The translations under genes were made by a program, and so were the position numbers. Positions 26,717 to 35,095 of a stretch of DNA of 64,000 bases are shown here, in pieces (within the stretch, counting starts at the first letter, position 1; each line of letters starts with the position of its first letter). This DNA comes from an uncultured Steroidobacter sp. (lineage in GTDB: Bacteria; Pseudomonadota; Gammaproteobacteria; Steroidobacterales; Steroidobacteraceae). The DNA lies in NCBI GenBank assembly GCA_937864115.1, contig CALMII010000038.1, positions 1 through 64,000 of the forward strand. Direction: 5' to 3'. The notes below the pieces were generated by a model that saw nothing but the letters and a program-made list of their open reading frames with translations, had not been told where the DNA came from and made no database searches.

Positions 26717-26901
26717 AGCGGTCCGAAGACCCGAAATAATGACCGCGGACGGCGCAGCGACACGGAACGTGATGCGTTTCCAGTCTCCGGTTCAGCGGGT
26801 TGCCGTTTCTTTGTGTCCCCGGACATGAGCCCGTACACTTCGCCGGCCCGGCAGGCCGGCCGGGATCGACGACATTTCCACAGGCGGGGCCGCCGGGATC
26901 C

Positions 26902-28203
26902 ATGTATCTGGAGTTATTCAAGCTGCAGGAATTGCCGTTCCGGCTGACGCCCGATCCGGCCTTCCTGTACCTGTCCAAGCATCACGCCCGCGCCAAGGCG
27001 TACATGGAATCGACCATCTGGTTCACGGATGGCTTCGTCGTCATCACCGGCGAGATCGGATCGGGCAAGACGACGCTGATCGAAACCTTCCTCAAGGAAC
27101 TGGAGAAGGACGTCGTCGTCGCCCAGATCAACCAGACCCAGGTATCCGCGATCGAATTCCTGCAGAGCGTGCTGGTGCAGTTCGGCTTCCAGCCTTTCAA
27201 GATGAAAAAGGCGGAGCTGCTCGCGACGCTCAATGATTTTCTCGTCGAACAATACGCCAACGGCCGGCGCGTGCTGCTGATCGTCGACGAGGCGCAGAAC
27301 CTGTCGAACAAGGTGCTCGAGGAAATCCGGCTGCTCTCCGGCATCGAGACGACCAAGGAAAAAGTCCTGCGCATCATCCTGGCCGGCCAGCCGGAACTGA
27401 ACGACAAGCTGAACTCGGCTGGCCTGGTGCAGCTGGCGCAACGCATCCGGCTGCGTTTCCATCTCACGCCGCTGTCGAAGAACGACATGGCGTCGTACAT
27501 CCAGCACCGGCTCGAAGTCGCGGGTTCGCAGGGCCGCGAAATTTTTCAGCCGGACACCTTCCCGATCATCTATCGCTACACCGGCGGCATTCCGCGACTG
27601 GTCAACACGCTGTGCGACACCTCGATGATGGCCGCCTTCGGGCAGGACCACGACATCGTGACCGTCGCCGACGTGAATGCCGCCATCGAAGAAATGCAGT
27701 GGATCGAGTACGCCGAGCGCTCCGTCAAGCTGCAGGTGCTGACGCACCCTATCCCGCAGGTTCCGGACGCCACCGGCGAGCGCCGCCTGGTCCTGGGCCG
27801 GATCCTGGTGGGCGTGAATGGCGCGACCATCGCCGAACGCGAACTCTCGGTCGGCCGCTTCATCATCGGGCGCACCTCCGACAACGATCTGCAGATCGAC
27901 AGCAAGTTCGTCAGCCGCCATCACGCGCAGATCATCACGACGGCACAGAGCTGCGTGATCGAGGATCTGAACAGCACCAACGGCATCCATGTGCGCTCGA
28001 AACGCGTGCGCCGCCGCATCCTCAACGACGGCGACGTCGTGCAGATCGGCCAGCACGAGATCATGTATTTCGACGAACGCCTGTCGCGCACCCGCGTGCT
28101 GCCGAACGACGGCGAAGATGATGCGGTGCCGATGCTGCGCAATACGGTGCAAGACACCGAAGACGAGGACGAGGATCAGGACTCGGTCGGCGCCCGCCGC
28201 TGA
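26902..28203 (+). CDS. ExeA/GspA-like AAA ATPase fused to an FHA domain
   Basis: A 433-residue cytosolic protein. The N-terminal AAA domain has LFKLQELPFRLTPDPAFLYLS (the usual ExeA opening), Walker A GEIGSGKTT (50-58), Walker B VLLIVDEAQ (124-132) and an Arg-rich sensor region ending GGIPRLVNTLCD. A C-terminal FHA domain (roughly 310-400) shows GRTSDNDLQID, SRHHAQI and DLNSTNGIHV, the conserved phosphothreonine-binding residues, followed by an acidic tail. Classic ExeA carries a peptidoglycan-binding domain instead. Role is inferred: an ATPase that reads a phospho-Thr signal, perhaps for envelope or secretion machinery. Confidence 0.85.
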   Translation: MYLELFKLQELPFRLTPDPAFLYLSKHHARAKAYMESTIWFTDGFVVITGEIGSGKTTLIETFLKELEKDVVVAQINQTQVSAIEFLQSVLVQFGFQPFKMKKAELLATLNDFLVEQYANGRRVLLIVDEAQNLSNKVLEEIRLLSGIETTKEKVLRIILAGQPELNDKLNSAGLVQLAQRIRLRFHLTPLSKNDMASYIQHRLEVAGSQGREIFQPDTFPIIYRYTGGIPRLVNTLCDTSMMAAFGQDHDIVTVADVNAAIEEMQWIEYAERSVKLQVLTHPIPQVPDATGERRLVLGRILVGVNGATIAERELSVGRFIIGRTSDNDLQIDSKFVSRHHAQIITTAQSCVIEDLNSTNGIHVRSKRVRRRILNDGDVVQIGQHEIMYFDERLSRTRVLPNDGEDDAVPMLRNTVQDTEDEDEDQDSVGARR

Positions 28204-28213
28204 GTCGGTTCTG

Positions 28214-28305
28214 TTGTAGGTCAGGCTTTGTAGGTCAGGCTTTGTAGGTCAGGCTTCAGCCTGACTCCTGAGAAAAGAAGGCCGGCTGAAGCCGGCCCCA
28301 CAGCA
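28214..28305. repeat. REP-like element 2 with a triplicated A half
   Basis: Three exact 14-bp units TGTAGGTCAGGCTT (28215-28228, 28229-28242, 28243-28256), the last completing palindrome A (28248-28265), then palindrome B GGCCGGCTGAAGCCGGCC (28280-28297). It lies 11 nt past the AAA-FHA stop. The tandem left halves look like slippage products within the repeat family. Confidence 0.85.
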
Positions 28306-28326
28306 AGACGAGATCGAGAGACGCCG

Positions 28327-28548
28327 TCAGTCGTCGAGCGACTTGCTGCTGTATTCCGCCTGCGTGGTGCGGTAGTCCTTGCGTCGCAGCCACAGCACGA
28401 TGCCCGCCAGCAGGCTGAGCGACCCCAGCAGCAGCAGCACGCCCGGCAGCGTCTGCATCTCGATCAGCCAGGCGGCGCCGAGCAGCACCAGCCCGACCAG
28501 CATGTAGAGGTAGGGGATCAGTTCGTAGAGCGGTCGGGCGATCCACAT
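28327..28548 (-). CDS. Small two-helix membrane protein
   Basis: A 73-residue hypothetical protein. Two hydrophobic helices (about 11-29 and 34-54: LIPYLYMLVGLVLLGAAWLI and LPGVLLLLGSLSLLAGIVLW) are followed by a positively charged hinge (RRKDYR) and a short polar tail, consistent with a cytoplasmic C-terminus. It starts 79 nt after the tldD stop on the same strand and could be the last gene of that operon. No family is claimed. Confidence 0.65.
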   Translation of the reverse strand: MWIARPLYELIPYLYMLVGLVLLGAAWLIEMQTLPGVLLLLGSLSLLAGIVLWLRRKDYRTTQAEYSSKSLDD

Positions 28549-28627
28549 GGCCGGGTCGAAAGTACTAAGGGACGCCGCCGCATCCTAGCAGCGCGACACG
28601 AACCGGCGCCATCCGGGCGTTGGCAGC

Positions 28628-30133
28628 CTATTCCGTCGCCGTCCCGCCGACCGTCAGGCCATCGATGCGCAGGGTGGGCTGGCCGACGCCGACCGGCACG
28701 TCCTGCCCTTCCTTGCCGCACGTACCCACGCCCTCATCCAGCTTCAGGTCGTTACCTACCATCGAGACGCGCCGCAGCACGTCCGGACCGTTGCCGATCA
28801 GCGTGGCACCGCGCACCGGACGGGTCAGTTTGCCGTCCTCGATCAGGTAGGCCTCGCTCGCCGAAAACACGAACTTGCCCGAGGTGATGTCGACCTGGCC
28901 GCCGCCGAAATTGCGGCAATACAGCCCCTTCTGGACCGAGCCGATGATTTCCTGCGGATCGTGCTTGCCCGCCAGCATGTAGGTGTTGGTCATGCGCGGC
29001 AGCGTCATGTGCGCGAACGATTCGCGACGGCCGTTGCCGGTCGCCGGCACGCCCATCAGTCGCGCATTGAGCTTGTCCTGCAGGTAACCGCGCAGCACGC
29101 CGTTCTCGATCAGGGTCGTGCACTGGGTGGGCGTGCCTTCGTCGTCGACGTTGAGCGAGCCGCGCCGCGAACCGAGCGTGCCATCGTCGACCACCGTGCA
29201 TTGATCGGACGCGACCTTCTCGCCGACGCGGCCGGAGAACGCCGAAGTGCCCTTGCGATTGAAATCGCCTTCAAGCCCGTGCCCGATGGCCTCGTGCAGC
29301 AGGATGCCGGGCCAGCCCGGACCGAGCACGACGTTCATCGATCCCGCCGGTGCTGGTGTCGCTTCGAGATTCACCACGCCGCCGCGCACGGCTTCGCGCA
29401 CCAGCTCCTTCCAGCGATCGTTCTCCAGGAAACGCCGGAACCCATAGCGACCGCCGGTGCCCGCATAGCCCTGCTCGCGCCGGCCGTTCTGTTCGACGAT
29501 GACGGAGACGTTCATGCGCACGAGCGGACGCACGTCCGCAGCAACGGTGCCATCGCTGGCCATGACCAGCACCACTTCGTGCGAGCCGGACAGACTCGCC
29601 ATGACCTGTTTCACGCGCGGATCGAGGCGACGCGCTTCGACATCGATCTGTTCGAGCAGCTTCACCTTCTCCGGATCGCTGAGACCTTCGATCGGATCCT
29701 CGGGCAGGTACAGGCGATGTCCTGCCGTCGGCTGCCAGGCCTTGAGACTGGCATTGCCGCCGCTGCGCGCGATGGCACGCGCCGCATGCGAAGCCTCGGT
29801 GAGCGCCGGCAGCAGGATTTCATCCGAATAGGCAAAGCCCGTCTTCTCGCCAGCGAGCGCACGCACGCCGACGCCCTGCTCGATGCTGTGTGCGCCATCC
29901 TTCACGATGCCGTCTTCCAGCGACCAGGATTCGTCGCGGCTCAGCTGGAAGTACAGATCGGCGTAGTCGACGCTGTAGCCCATGACGCTGCCCAGCACGT
30001 TCGCGATGCGCTGATCGTCGAGTCCCGACGGCGCCAGAATCGCCTGACGCGCCAGATCGAGCGGCTGCGCGGCGCCCGCGGCGGATGGCAATTCGAGGTG
30101 CAGGCTGGATGTGGTGCTGGAAACGTTGGACAT
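28628..30133 (-). CDS. tldD: Metalloprotease TldD
   Basis: A 501-residue TldD subunit, the catalytic half of the TldD/TldE protease. The zinc motif HEAIGHGLEGD is at 280-290. Other family blocks are GGRYGFRRFLENDRWKELVREAV, GPGWPGILLHE, RRGSLNVDDEGTPTQCTTLIENGVLRGYLQDK and MTNTYMLAGKHDPQEII. The start MSNVSSTT at 30133 is used; further upstream codons belong to the nitrilase gene in another frame. It follows the nitrilase gene by 35 nt and belongs to rng-yhdP-nitrilase-tldD. Confidence 0.95.
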   Translation of the reverse strand: MSNVSSTTSSLHLELPSAAGAAQPLDLARQAILAPSGLDDQRIANVLGSVMGYSVDYADLYFQLSRDESWSLEDGIVKDGAHSIEQGVGVRALAGEKTGFAYSDEILLPALTEASHAARAIARSGGNASLKAWQPTAGHRLYLPEDPIEGLSDPEKVKLLEQIDVEARRLDPRVKQVMASLSGSHEVVLVMASDGTVAADVRPLVRMNVSVIVEQNGRREQGYAGTGGRYGFRRFLENDRWKELVREAVRGGVVNLEATPAPAGSMNVVLGPGWPGILLHEAIGHGLEGDFNRKGTSAFSGRVGEKVASDQCTVVDDGTLGSRRGSLNVDDEGTPTQCTTLIENGVLRGYLQDKLNARLMGVPATGNGRRESFAHMTLPRMTNTYMLAGKHDPQEIIGSVQKGLYCRNFGGGQVDITSGKFVFSASEAYLIEDGKLTRPVRGATLIGNGPDVLRRVSMVGNDLKLDEGVGTCGKEGQDVPVGVGQPTLRIDGLTVGGTATE

Positions 30134-30168
30134 GGGTGAGCGATCTCGACTTCGATCAGGGGAAAGGA

Positions 30169-30999
30169 CTACAGGCCACCGATCGCGAAGCGCCGATGGT
30201 TCAGCGCCGGAAAGCGACCGCGCAGTTCCTGTAGCACAGTATGGTCGATTTCCGCGATTGCCAGCCCGGGACCGGGCGCCGCCACGCGCGCCAGTACATG
30301 GCCCCACGGGTCGACGATCATCGAATCGCCGTGGGTCTCGCGTCCGTTGGCATGATGTCCGCCCTGCGCGGGCGCCAGAACGAAGCTCAGATTCTCCACG
30401 GCCCGCGCCCGCAGCAGGATTTCCCAGTGGGCCTTGCCGGTCGGGGCCGTGAACGCAGACGGCAGGCTCAACACCTCGGCGCCCTGCGACTGCATCACGC
30501 GAAATAGCTCGGGAAACCGGACGTCGTAACACACGGCCATCCCCAGCCGACCGATGGGTGTCGTAACGACGGTGGGCGACCGACCTGCAGCGATCGTCGC
30601 GGATTCGCGATAGCGCTCCTCGCGGCCCGGAATGTCGACGTCGAACAGATGGATCTTGTCGTAGCGCGCGACGCAACGTCCCTGATCGTCGAACAGCAAT
30701 GATGCCGCGGCCACCTTGCCGGGCGATTCGGGCACCTGGATCGGCGCCGTACCGCCGAGGATCCACAGCCGCAGCTCGCGCGCCGTATGCGCGAGGAATG
30801 CCTGAATCGGCCCTTCGCCGAAGCTCTCGCCGACTTCCAGCTTGTCGGTCTCCTTGTGACCCATGATCGCGAAGTTCTCGGGCAGCGCGGCGAAGACCGC
30901 ACCTTCGCGACGCGCCTGTTCGAGCAGCGTGCGCGCACTGGCGAGATTGGCGGAGACGTCCGGACCGGACGTGAGCTGGATGACGGCGGCAACTGGCAT
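30169..30999 (-). CDS. Nitrilase-superfamily carbon-nitrogen hydrolase (Nit-like amidase)
   Basis: A 276-residue hydrolase with the Glu-Lys-Cys triad: Glu in FAALPENFAIMG, Lys in YDKIHLFDVDIPG and Cys in LGMAVCYDVRFPELFR. The motifs match Nit1/Nit2-type omega-amidases and deaminated-glutathione amidases rather than true nitrilases. It sits between yhdP and tldD, a frequent location in Pseudomonas-like genomes. Repair of deaminated glutathione is a plausible role but unproven here. Confidence 0.9.
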   Translation of the reverse strand: MPVAAVIQLTSGPDVSANLASARTLLEQARREGAVFAALPENFAIMGHKETDKLEVGESFGEGPIQAFLAHTARELRLWILGGTAPIQVPESPGKVAAASLLFDDQGRCVARYDKIHLFDVDIPGREERYRESATIAAGRSPTVVTTPIGRLGMAVCYDVRFPELFRVMQSQGAEVLSLPSAFTAPTGKAHWEILLRARAVENLSFVLAPAQGGHHANGRETHGDSMIVDPWGHVLARVAAPGPGLAIAEIDHTVLQELRGRFPALNHRRFAIGGL

Positions 31000-31016
31000 C
31001 GGTGATCTCGTTCCTG

Positions 31017-34000
31017 CTACATCGACGCGCCTTCGCGCGCACTGTTCGCAGCTTCCTTGCCCTGCGCCGCCTCGACTCGTTCGATGACGGGATTGTCCCA
31101 CGGCCCCGTGATCCGGTAGTAACCGCGCGTCATGCCCTTCAGCGGTTCCTTGAAGACCTGCGAAAAGAGCAGCAGCGCGGCACCCACGGCGGGGCCTCCG
31201 GCCAGCGCGCCGGCCACCGGCAGCGAGGCGCCGAGGTTGCCGGTGACGATGGCGGTCTGATCGTAGTCGCGCACCCCCAGGCCCGTGCGTCCCGCAATAC
31301 CGATCTCGGCTGCCGGTCCGCGCAACAGCAGGTTGCTGGTGTACGCATTGCCATCGCGCAATTCGAAATCGCCGTGGATCTTGTCGAAGCTCAGACCCTT
31401 GTCGGTGAGATCGCTGAAGTCCAGCGCCAGCCGCCGCGGCAGTGCGGCGACGCTGAACAATCCCAGCATGCGGCCCGCACCGGGCTGCACGCTGACGAGC
31501 TGTCCGTCCTCGGCCGACACTGCGACGCTACCCGAGGCGCGGCCGAGGAAATCGCTGTCGAATCCGCCCGGCCACGACAGTCTGGCCGTCACTTCGCCGT
31601 GCCTGGCTTCGACGATGGGTGTGTAGTTGAGCGCCCGCAGCGTCGTCGCGACATCGGTGCTAGCGATGGTCGCCGTCATTTCCGCGCGTTCGCCGTCCGG
31701 CGTCACCAGCCATTGCGCATCGGCTTCGGCCCGCACCGCTTCCTGCACGATCGTCAATCCATCGACGCGGATTCCCATCGGCACGCGCGTCGCGCGCAGG
31801 TCGATCGAACCGATCGAATGATCCTCGTAACGGAAGTCCTGCACGAAGGCCCGCAGGTTCGGCCAGCTGCGCGGATCGCGACCGCTTCCCGACGGCGTGC
31901 TCTGCTTGTTCTCGCGCGAAACCACCAGATGATCGAGCCGCACCGTCAGCGCCTGCGAACTGGCGAAATCTTCCGGAATGCTGAGTTCGCCGGCCGCGCT
32001 CGGCCCCGTGACGTCGATCTTCCACGTACCCTCCTTCGTCTGCATCAGGCCGCGCACGTCCGGAAACTGGTAGCCGAACAACTGCAGCGTGCCGATCTTC
32101 AGATTGGCTGCACGCAGAACGTCGGAGACGCGCGTCTTGCCCGGCGAATCGCTGCGCAGCGCAAACCAGTCGTCCAGCACCAGCCGGTCGAGCGAGCCTT
32201 CGATGCGCAGTCCTGGATGCGGCGGCAGCGCGGCGGCGATGGCATCGGCGCGAACGCCGCCGCGATCGAAGTTCCAGCCATCGGCGCGTTTCGCGAGTCG
32301 CACGAGCGAACGCACGTCGCCCAATGCGGTGCGCAGCAGGATCTCGTCGTCGCCGTCGAATTCGATTTCCGCACGCAGCGCGCGCGTTTCATCTTCAGGC
32401 TTGCCGACCGGATGAGGCAGCGCGATGCCGAAGCCGGCCAGATCGCTGTCGAGCACGAACTTGCGCGGCTGCTGATGCGATGGTTCTTCCGCCGTGCCAG
32501 CGGTCAGCTCGGATGACAGGCGCCAGTCGGTACTGCCGCTGAGCTTGATGCTCGACGGCAACTTGAACGTCGACGCGAGTTGCGTCGCGCTCGTTCGACC
32601 GGTGGCGGCCAGTCGCGCTGCCGGCCTGTCGCCTGCGAGCGGATCGATCGCGATCTTCACCGGACCGTCCAGCCAGGTGCCTGCGAGATCGGCCGATTCC
32701 GGCAGCGTCTGGCGCACCGTCAGCGAACCGTTCAATGAACTGATCGGCGCCTCCAGTCCGCTCGCGGCCAGCGTCGCATCGCGCACCTGCGTCGTGACGA
32801 CGGTGCGCCGGTTGGCGATCTGCTTGAGCGGCAGCAGCAAATTCACGTCGCTCTCGATCGCTCCGTGGCCGCGCAGGCCGTTGAACAGATCGCCCAGCGC
32901 ATCGCGGATCGGGCTGGTCTGCAGCAGCGACAGGCCCTGGCCGAGATCGCCCGTGGCCTTCGCCTCGACGGCGAGGACGCTCTTCTTGAAGTCCGCGATG
33001 CTCGCCCTGACCTGCGACACCTGCAGACCGCCGATCTCGGCCGTGCCCGTGAGGACTTTCATTCCCTCGTTGCGGAATTCGAAGCGGCTGGCAAGTTCGT
33101 GCGCCTGCGCCCAGCCCTCCTGATAGTTGAGTACGCCGTTCTCGATGCGCCCGCGCGCAACGAATTCGCCTTCGCCGCGACGGAACGGCACGGCGCGGGT
33201 CGGCCCCTTGAAGAAGACCTGCGCATCCCGGACGCGACCGTCGAGAAATGCATGATCGAGCCAGTCGAGCGCCTTCGGCGAGAACTTGTTGGCCGGCAGG
33301 TATTTCGGCGTGGCCGCGACGCGCAGGTCATCCGCAGTCGCTTCGAGATCGAGAACGGGCGACGCCGATCTGTCCAGCGGCAGCGTCACGGCGATGCGTC
33401 CCTGCGCGTTGCCGTCCTCGGTGGCGACACGCAGTTCATCGCTGGCGACGTACCAGCCATCGTCGTGGCGCTGCCAGCGAATGTCGCCCTGCGCCGATTG
33501 CGCCACGAGCGGCGTGCGGAACATGCGCGGCAGTTCGAAGGTGACGTTCTTCGCGTCGAGACGGACGCTGCCATCGCCCTCGTTCCCTTCCACATGCGCA
33601 CTCAGTCCGCTGAAGCCGGGCACGCGCAGCACGGGCTGCACGCCGACATCCACCAGATCCGCTTTCACCGAGTAGGTCGGCAATGCACCGGATTGCGCGC
33701 GGGCAAGGTGGGCATCCAGGTTGGCAATGGTGCCGTGCGCCGCGAGCGCTCGCAGGCGTGCGGCCTGTTCGCTTTCGGGCAGGTAGGCCAGCAGCGGCCA
33801 GAGATTCTCGAGCACCAGCCGATCGGCATTGAGCGCGACATCCAGCGCGCCGCCGTCCCACCGCGACCATTGCGCTGCGATTTTCTGCGCCTTCCACGGC
33901 GAGTCCTTCCGCGAAACATCGAGATCCGTCAGCGTGGCCTGCCAGGTCCCGTCGCGGCGCTCCGCCGCGAGCTTGAGTGCCAGCCGGTCGAACGCGACGA

Positions 34001-34991
34001 GCGACGGCGCCGTCGGCTGGCTTTCCGCCTCGACCGGCGCAGGCGCTGCCGCCGGGACCTCTTTGTCGGCACACGGATGCCCGGTGCAGTCGTCATCCTC
34101 TTCGTGCGGCTGCAGCACTTCGGGACCGGGCAGCGGCGTCACCCATTCCGGCGCCAGCGCGCTGACGCTGTTCAGATCCAGGTTCGCAGTGACCGACGCC
34201 GGCTGCGAACCGCGGAACGATGCCGACAGAGCAATCGAACCCTGTCCCGTTTCCGGCACGAACCACTGGTTCGGCATCACGTCGGCCCAGCCGGCGAGAT
34301 CCAGTCCCCTGCCTTCCAGCGCGAATCGCGACGTCAGCGAATCGACCTGGTCGAGTTCGCCCGCGACATGCGCCGAGAATTCGAGCGACTGCCCCAGCGT
34401 TCGCGGCAACGCGGCATTGCCGTTCAATTCGAGCAGATCGTTCTGACGCACCAGCGTGAAGTTGATGCCGGACAACGACCACGGCCCGCGACCGGTGATT
34501 TCGTCGCGGAAACTCACCTCGGCGTTGCGCACGCGGAACTGCCCCACCGGCAGCGACTCCACTGCGATCGTCTTCGGCTGCTCCTCCAGCACGCTCTGTC
34601 CCAGCAACCGCACGCGTCCTTCGCGAGTGCGGATGAGCGCGATCTCCGGCGAATCCAGCGTGAACCGGCCAGCGGTGAGGCGGCGCTCGGCCAGCGACGT
34701 CCACCAGTCGAAGCCCACGCTGCCGCGCCGCGCCGTCGCCAGCACGCGCGTGCGATCGGTCGTCCGCACGACGGCGTCGTAGAACACCAGTTCCGGACCG
34801 TACTGGCGCAGACGGGCGCCGATGCGACTGAATTCGATGACGAGACCCGTCTTGTCGCTCACCCACTGCTGCAGTTCCACGCGGTACTCGGGTACGCGCG
34901 TCACGGCGAACTGGAATGCGCCCAGCAGCGAGCCCAGCAGCACGATGACCGCAGCGACGGCGATCAGGGTGCGTTTGAGTGGGGTGGGCAT
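31017..34991 (-). CDS. yhdP: YhdP family AsmA-like envelope protein
   Basis: A 1324-residue giant (E. coli YhdP 1266). A single N-terminal membrane anchor (RTLIAVAAVIVLLGSLLGAF, about 8-28) precedes a very long periplasmic region of repeated beta-strands, as in AsmA/TamB-type bridge proteins that carry phospholipid toward the outer membrane. The C-terminus contains LSWPGGFDSDFLGRASGSVAVSAEDGQLV, GRMLGLFSVAALPRRLALDFSDL and YYRITGPWDNPVIERVE, all YhdP hallmarks. An insert near residue 290-330 is rich in Asp, Cys and Pro. It lies between rng and the nitrilase gene, as expected. Confidence 0.93.
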   Translation of the reverse strand: MPTPLKRTLIAVAAVIVLLGSLLGAFQFAVTRVPEYRVELQQWVSDKTGLVIEFSRIGARLRQYGPELVFYDAVVRTTDRTRVLATARRGSVGFDWWTSLAERRLTAGRFTLDSPEIALIRTREGRVRLLGQSVLEEQPKTIAVESLPVGQFRVRNAEVSFRDEITGRGPWSLSGINFTLVRQNDLLELNGNAALPRTLGQSLEFSAHVAGELDQVDSLTSRFALEGRGLDLAGWADVMPNQWFVPETGQGSIALSASFRGSQPASVTANLDLNSVSALAPEWVTPLPGPEVLQPHEEDDDCTGHPCADKEVPAAAPAPVEAESQPTAPSLVAFDRLALKLAAERRDGTWQATLTDLDVSRKDSPWKAQKIAAQWSRWDGGALDVALNADRLVLENLWPLLAYLPESEQAARLRALAAHGTIANLDAHLARAQSGALPTYSVKADLVDVGVQPVLRVPGFSGLSAHVEGNEGDGSVRLDAKNVTFELPRMFRTPLVAQSAQGDIRWQRHDDGWYVASDELRVATEDGNAQGRIAVTLPLDRSASPVLDLEATADDLRVAATPKYLPANKFSPKALDWLDHAFLDGRVRDAQVFFKGPTRAVPFRRGEGEFVARGRIENGVLNYQEGWAQAHELASRFEFRNEGMKVLTGTAEIGGLQVSQVRASIADFKKSVLAVEAKATGDLGQGLSLLQTSPIRDALGDLFNGLRGHGAIESDVNLLLPLKQIANRRTVVTTQVRDATLAASGLEAPISSLNGSLTVRQTLPESADLAGTWLDGPVKIAIDPLAGDRPAARLAATGRTSATQLASTFKLPSSIKLSGSTDWRLSSELTAGTAEEPSHQQPRKFVLDSDLAGFGIALPHPVGKPEDETRALRAEIEFDGDDEILLRTALGDVRSLVRLAKRADGWNFDRGGVRADAIAAALPPHPGLRIEGSLDRLVLDDWFALRSDSPGKTRVSDVLRAANLKIGTLQLFGYQFPDVRGLMQTKEGTWKIDVTGPSAAGELSIPEDFASSQALTVRLDHLVVSRENKQSTPSGSGRDPRSWPNLRAFVQDFRYEDHSIGSIDLRATRVPMGIRVDGLTIVQEAVRAEADAQWLVTPDGERAEMTATIASTDVATTLRALNYTPIVEARHGEVTARLSWPGGFDSDFLGRASGSVAVSAEDGQLVSVQPGAGRMLGLFSVAALPRRLALDFSDLTDKGLSFDKIHGDFELRDGNAYTSNLLLRGPAAEIGIAGRTGLGVRDYDQTAIVTGNLGASLPVAGALAGGPAVGAALLLFSQVFKEPLKGMTRGYYRITGPWDNPVIERVEAAQGKEAANSAREGASM

Positions 34992-35002
34992 CGGGGACGG
35001 GC

Positions 35003-35092
35003 CTACAGGCTACGGGCGACAGGCGACAGGCAACAGGCGACAGGAAGGAGCAGCGCTCTGGCTGTCGCCTGTAGCCTGTCGCCCGTCGCCTC
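35003..35092. repeat. Tandem 7-bp array with inverted counterpart between rng and yhdP
   Basis: On the plus strand GGCGACA/GGCGACA/GGCAACA/GGCGACA repeats with a 7-bp period (about 35015-35042), preceded by ACAGGCTAC. Across a 26-nt centre the opposite arm reads CTGTCGCCTGTAGCCTGTCG, so the whole gap folds as a large imperfect hairpin. It fills almost all of the 104-bp gap and could attenuate transcription between rng and yhdP; this is inference. Confidence 0.75.
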
Positions 35093-35095
35093 TCC

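Noticed and set aside
26800..26901. An upstream in-frame start giving the AAA-FHA protein 34 more residues
   Set aside because: The extra residues are Pro/Gly-rich without family similarity, and ExeA-like proteins start at the MYLELFKL-type motif.
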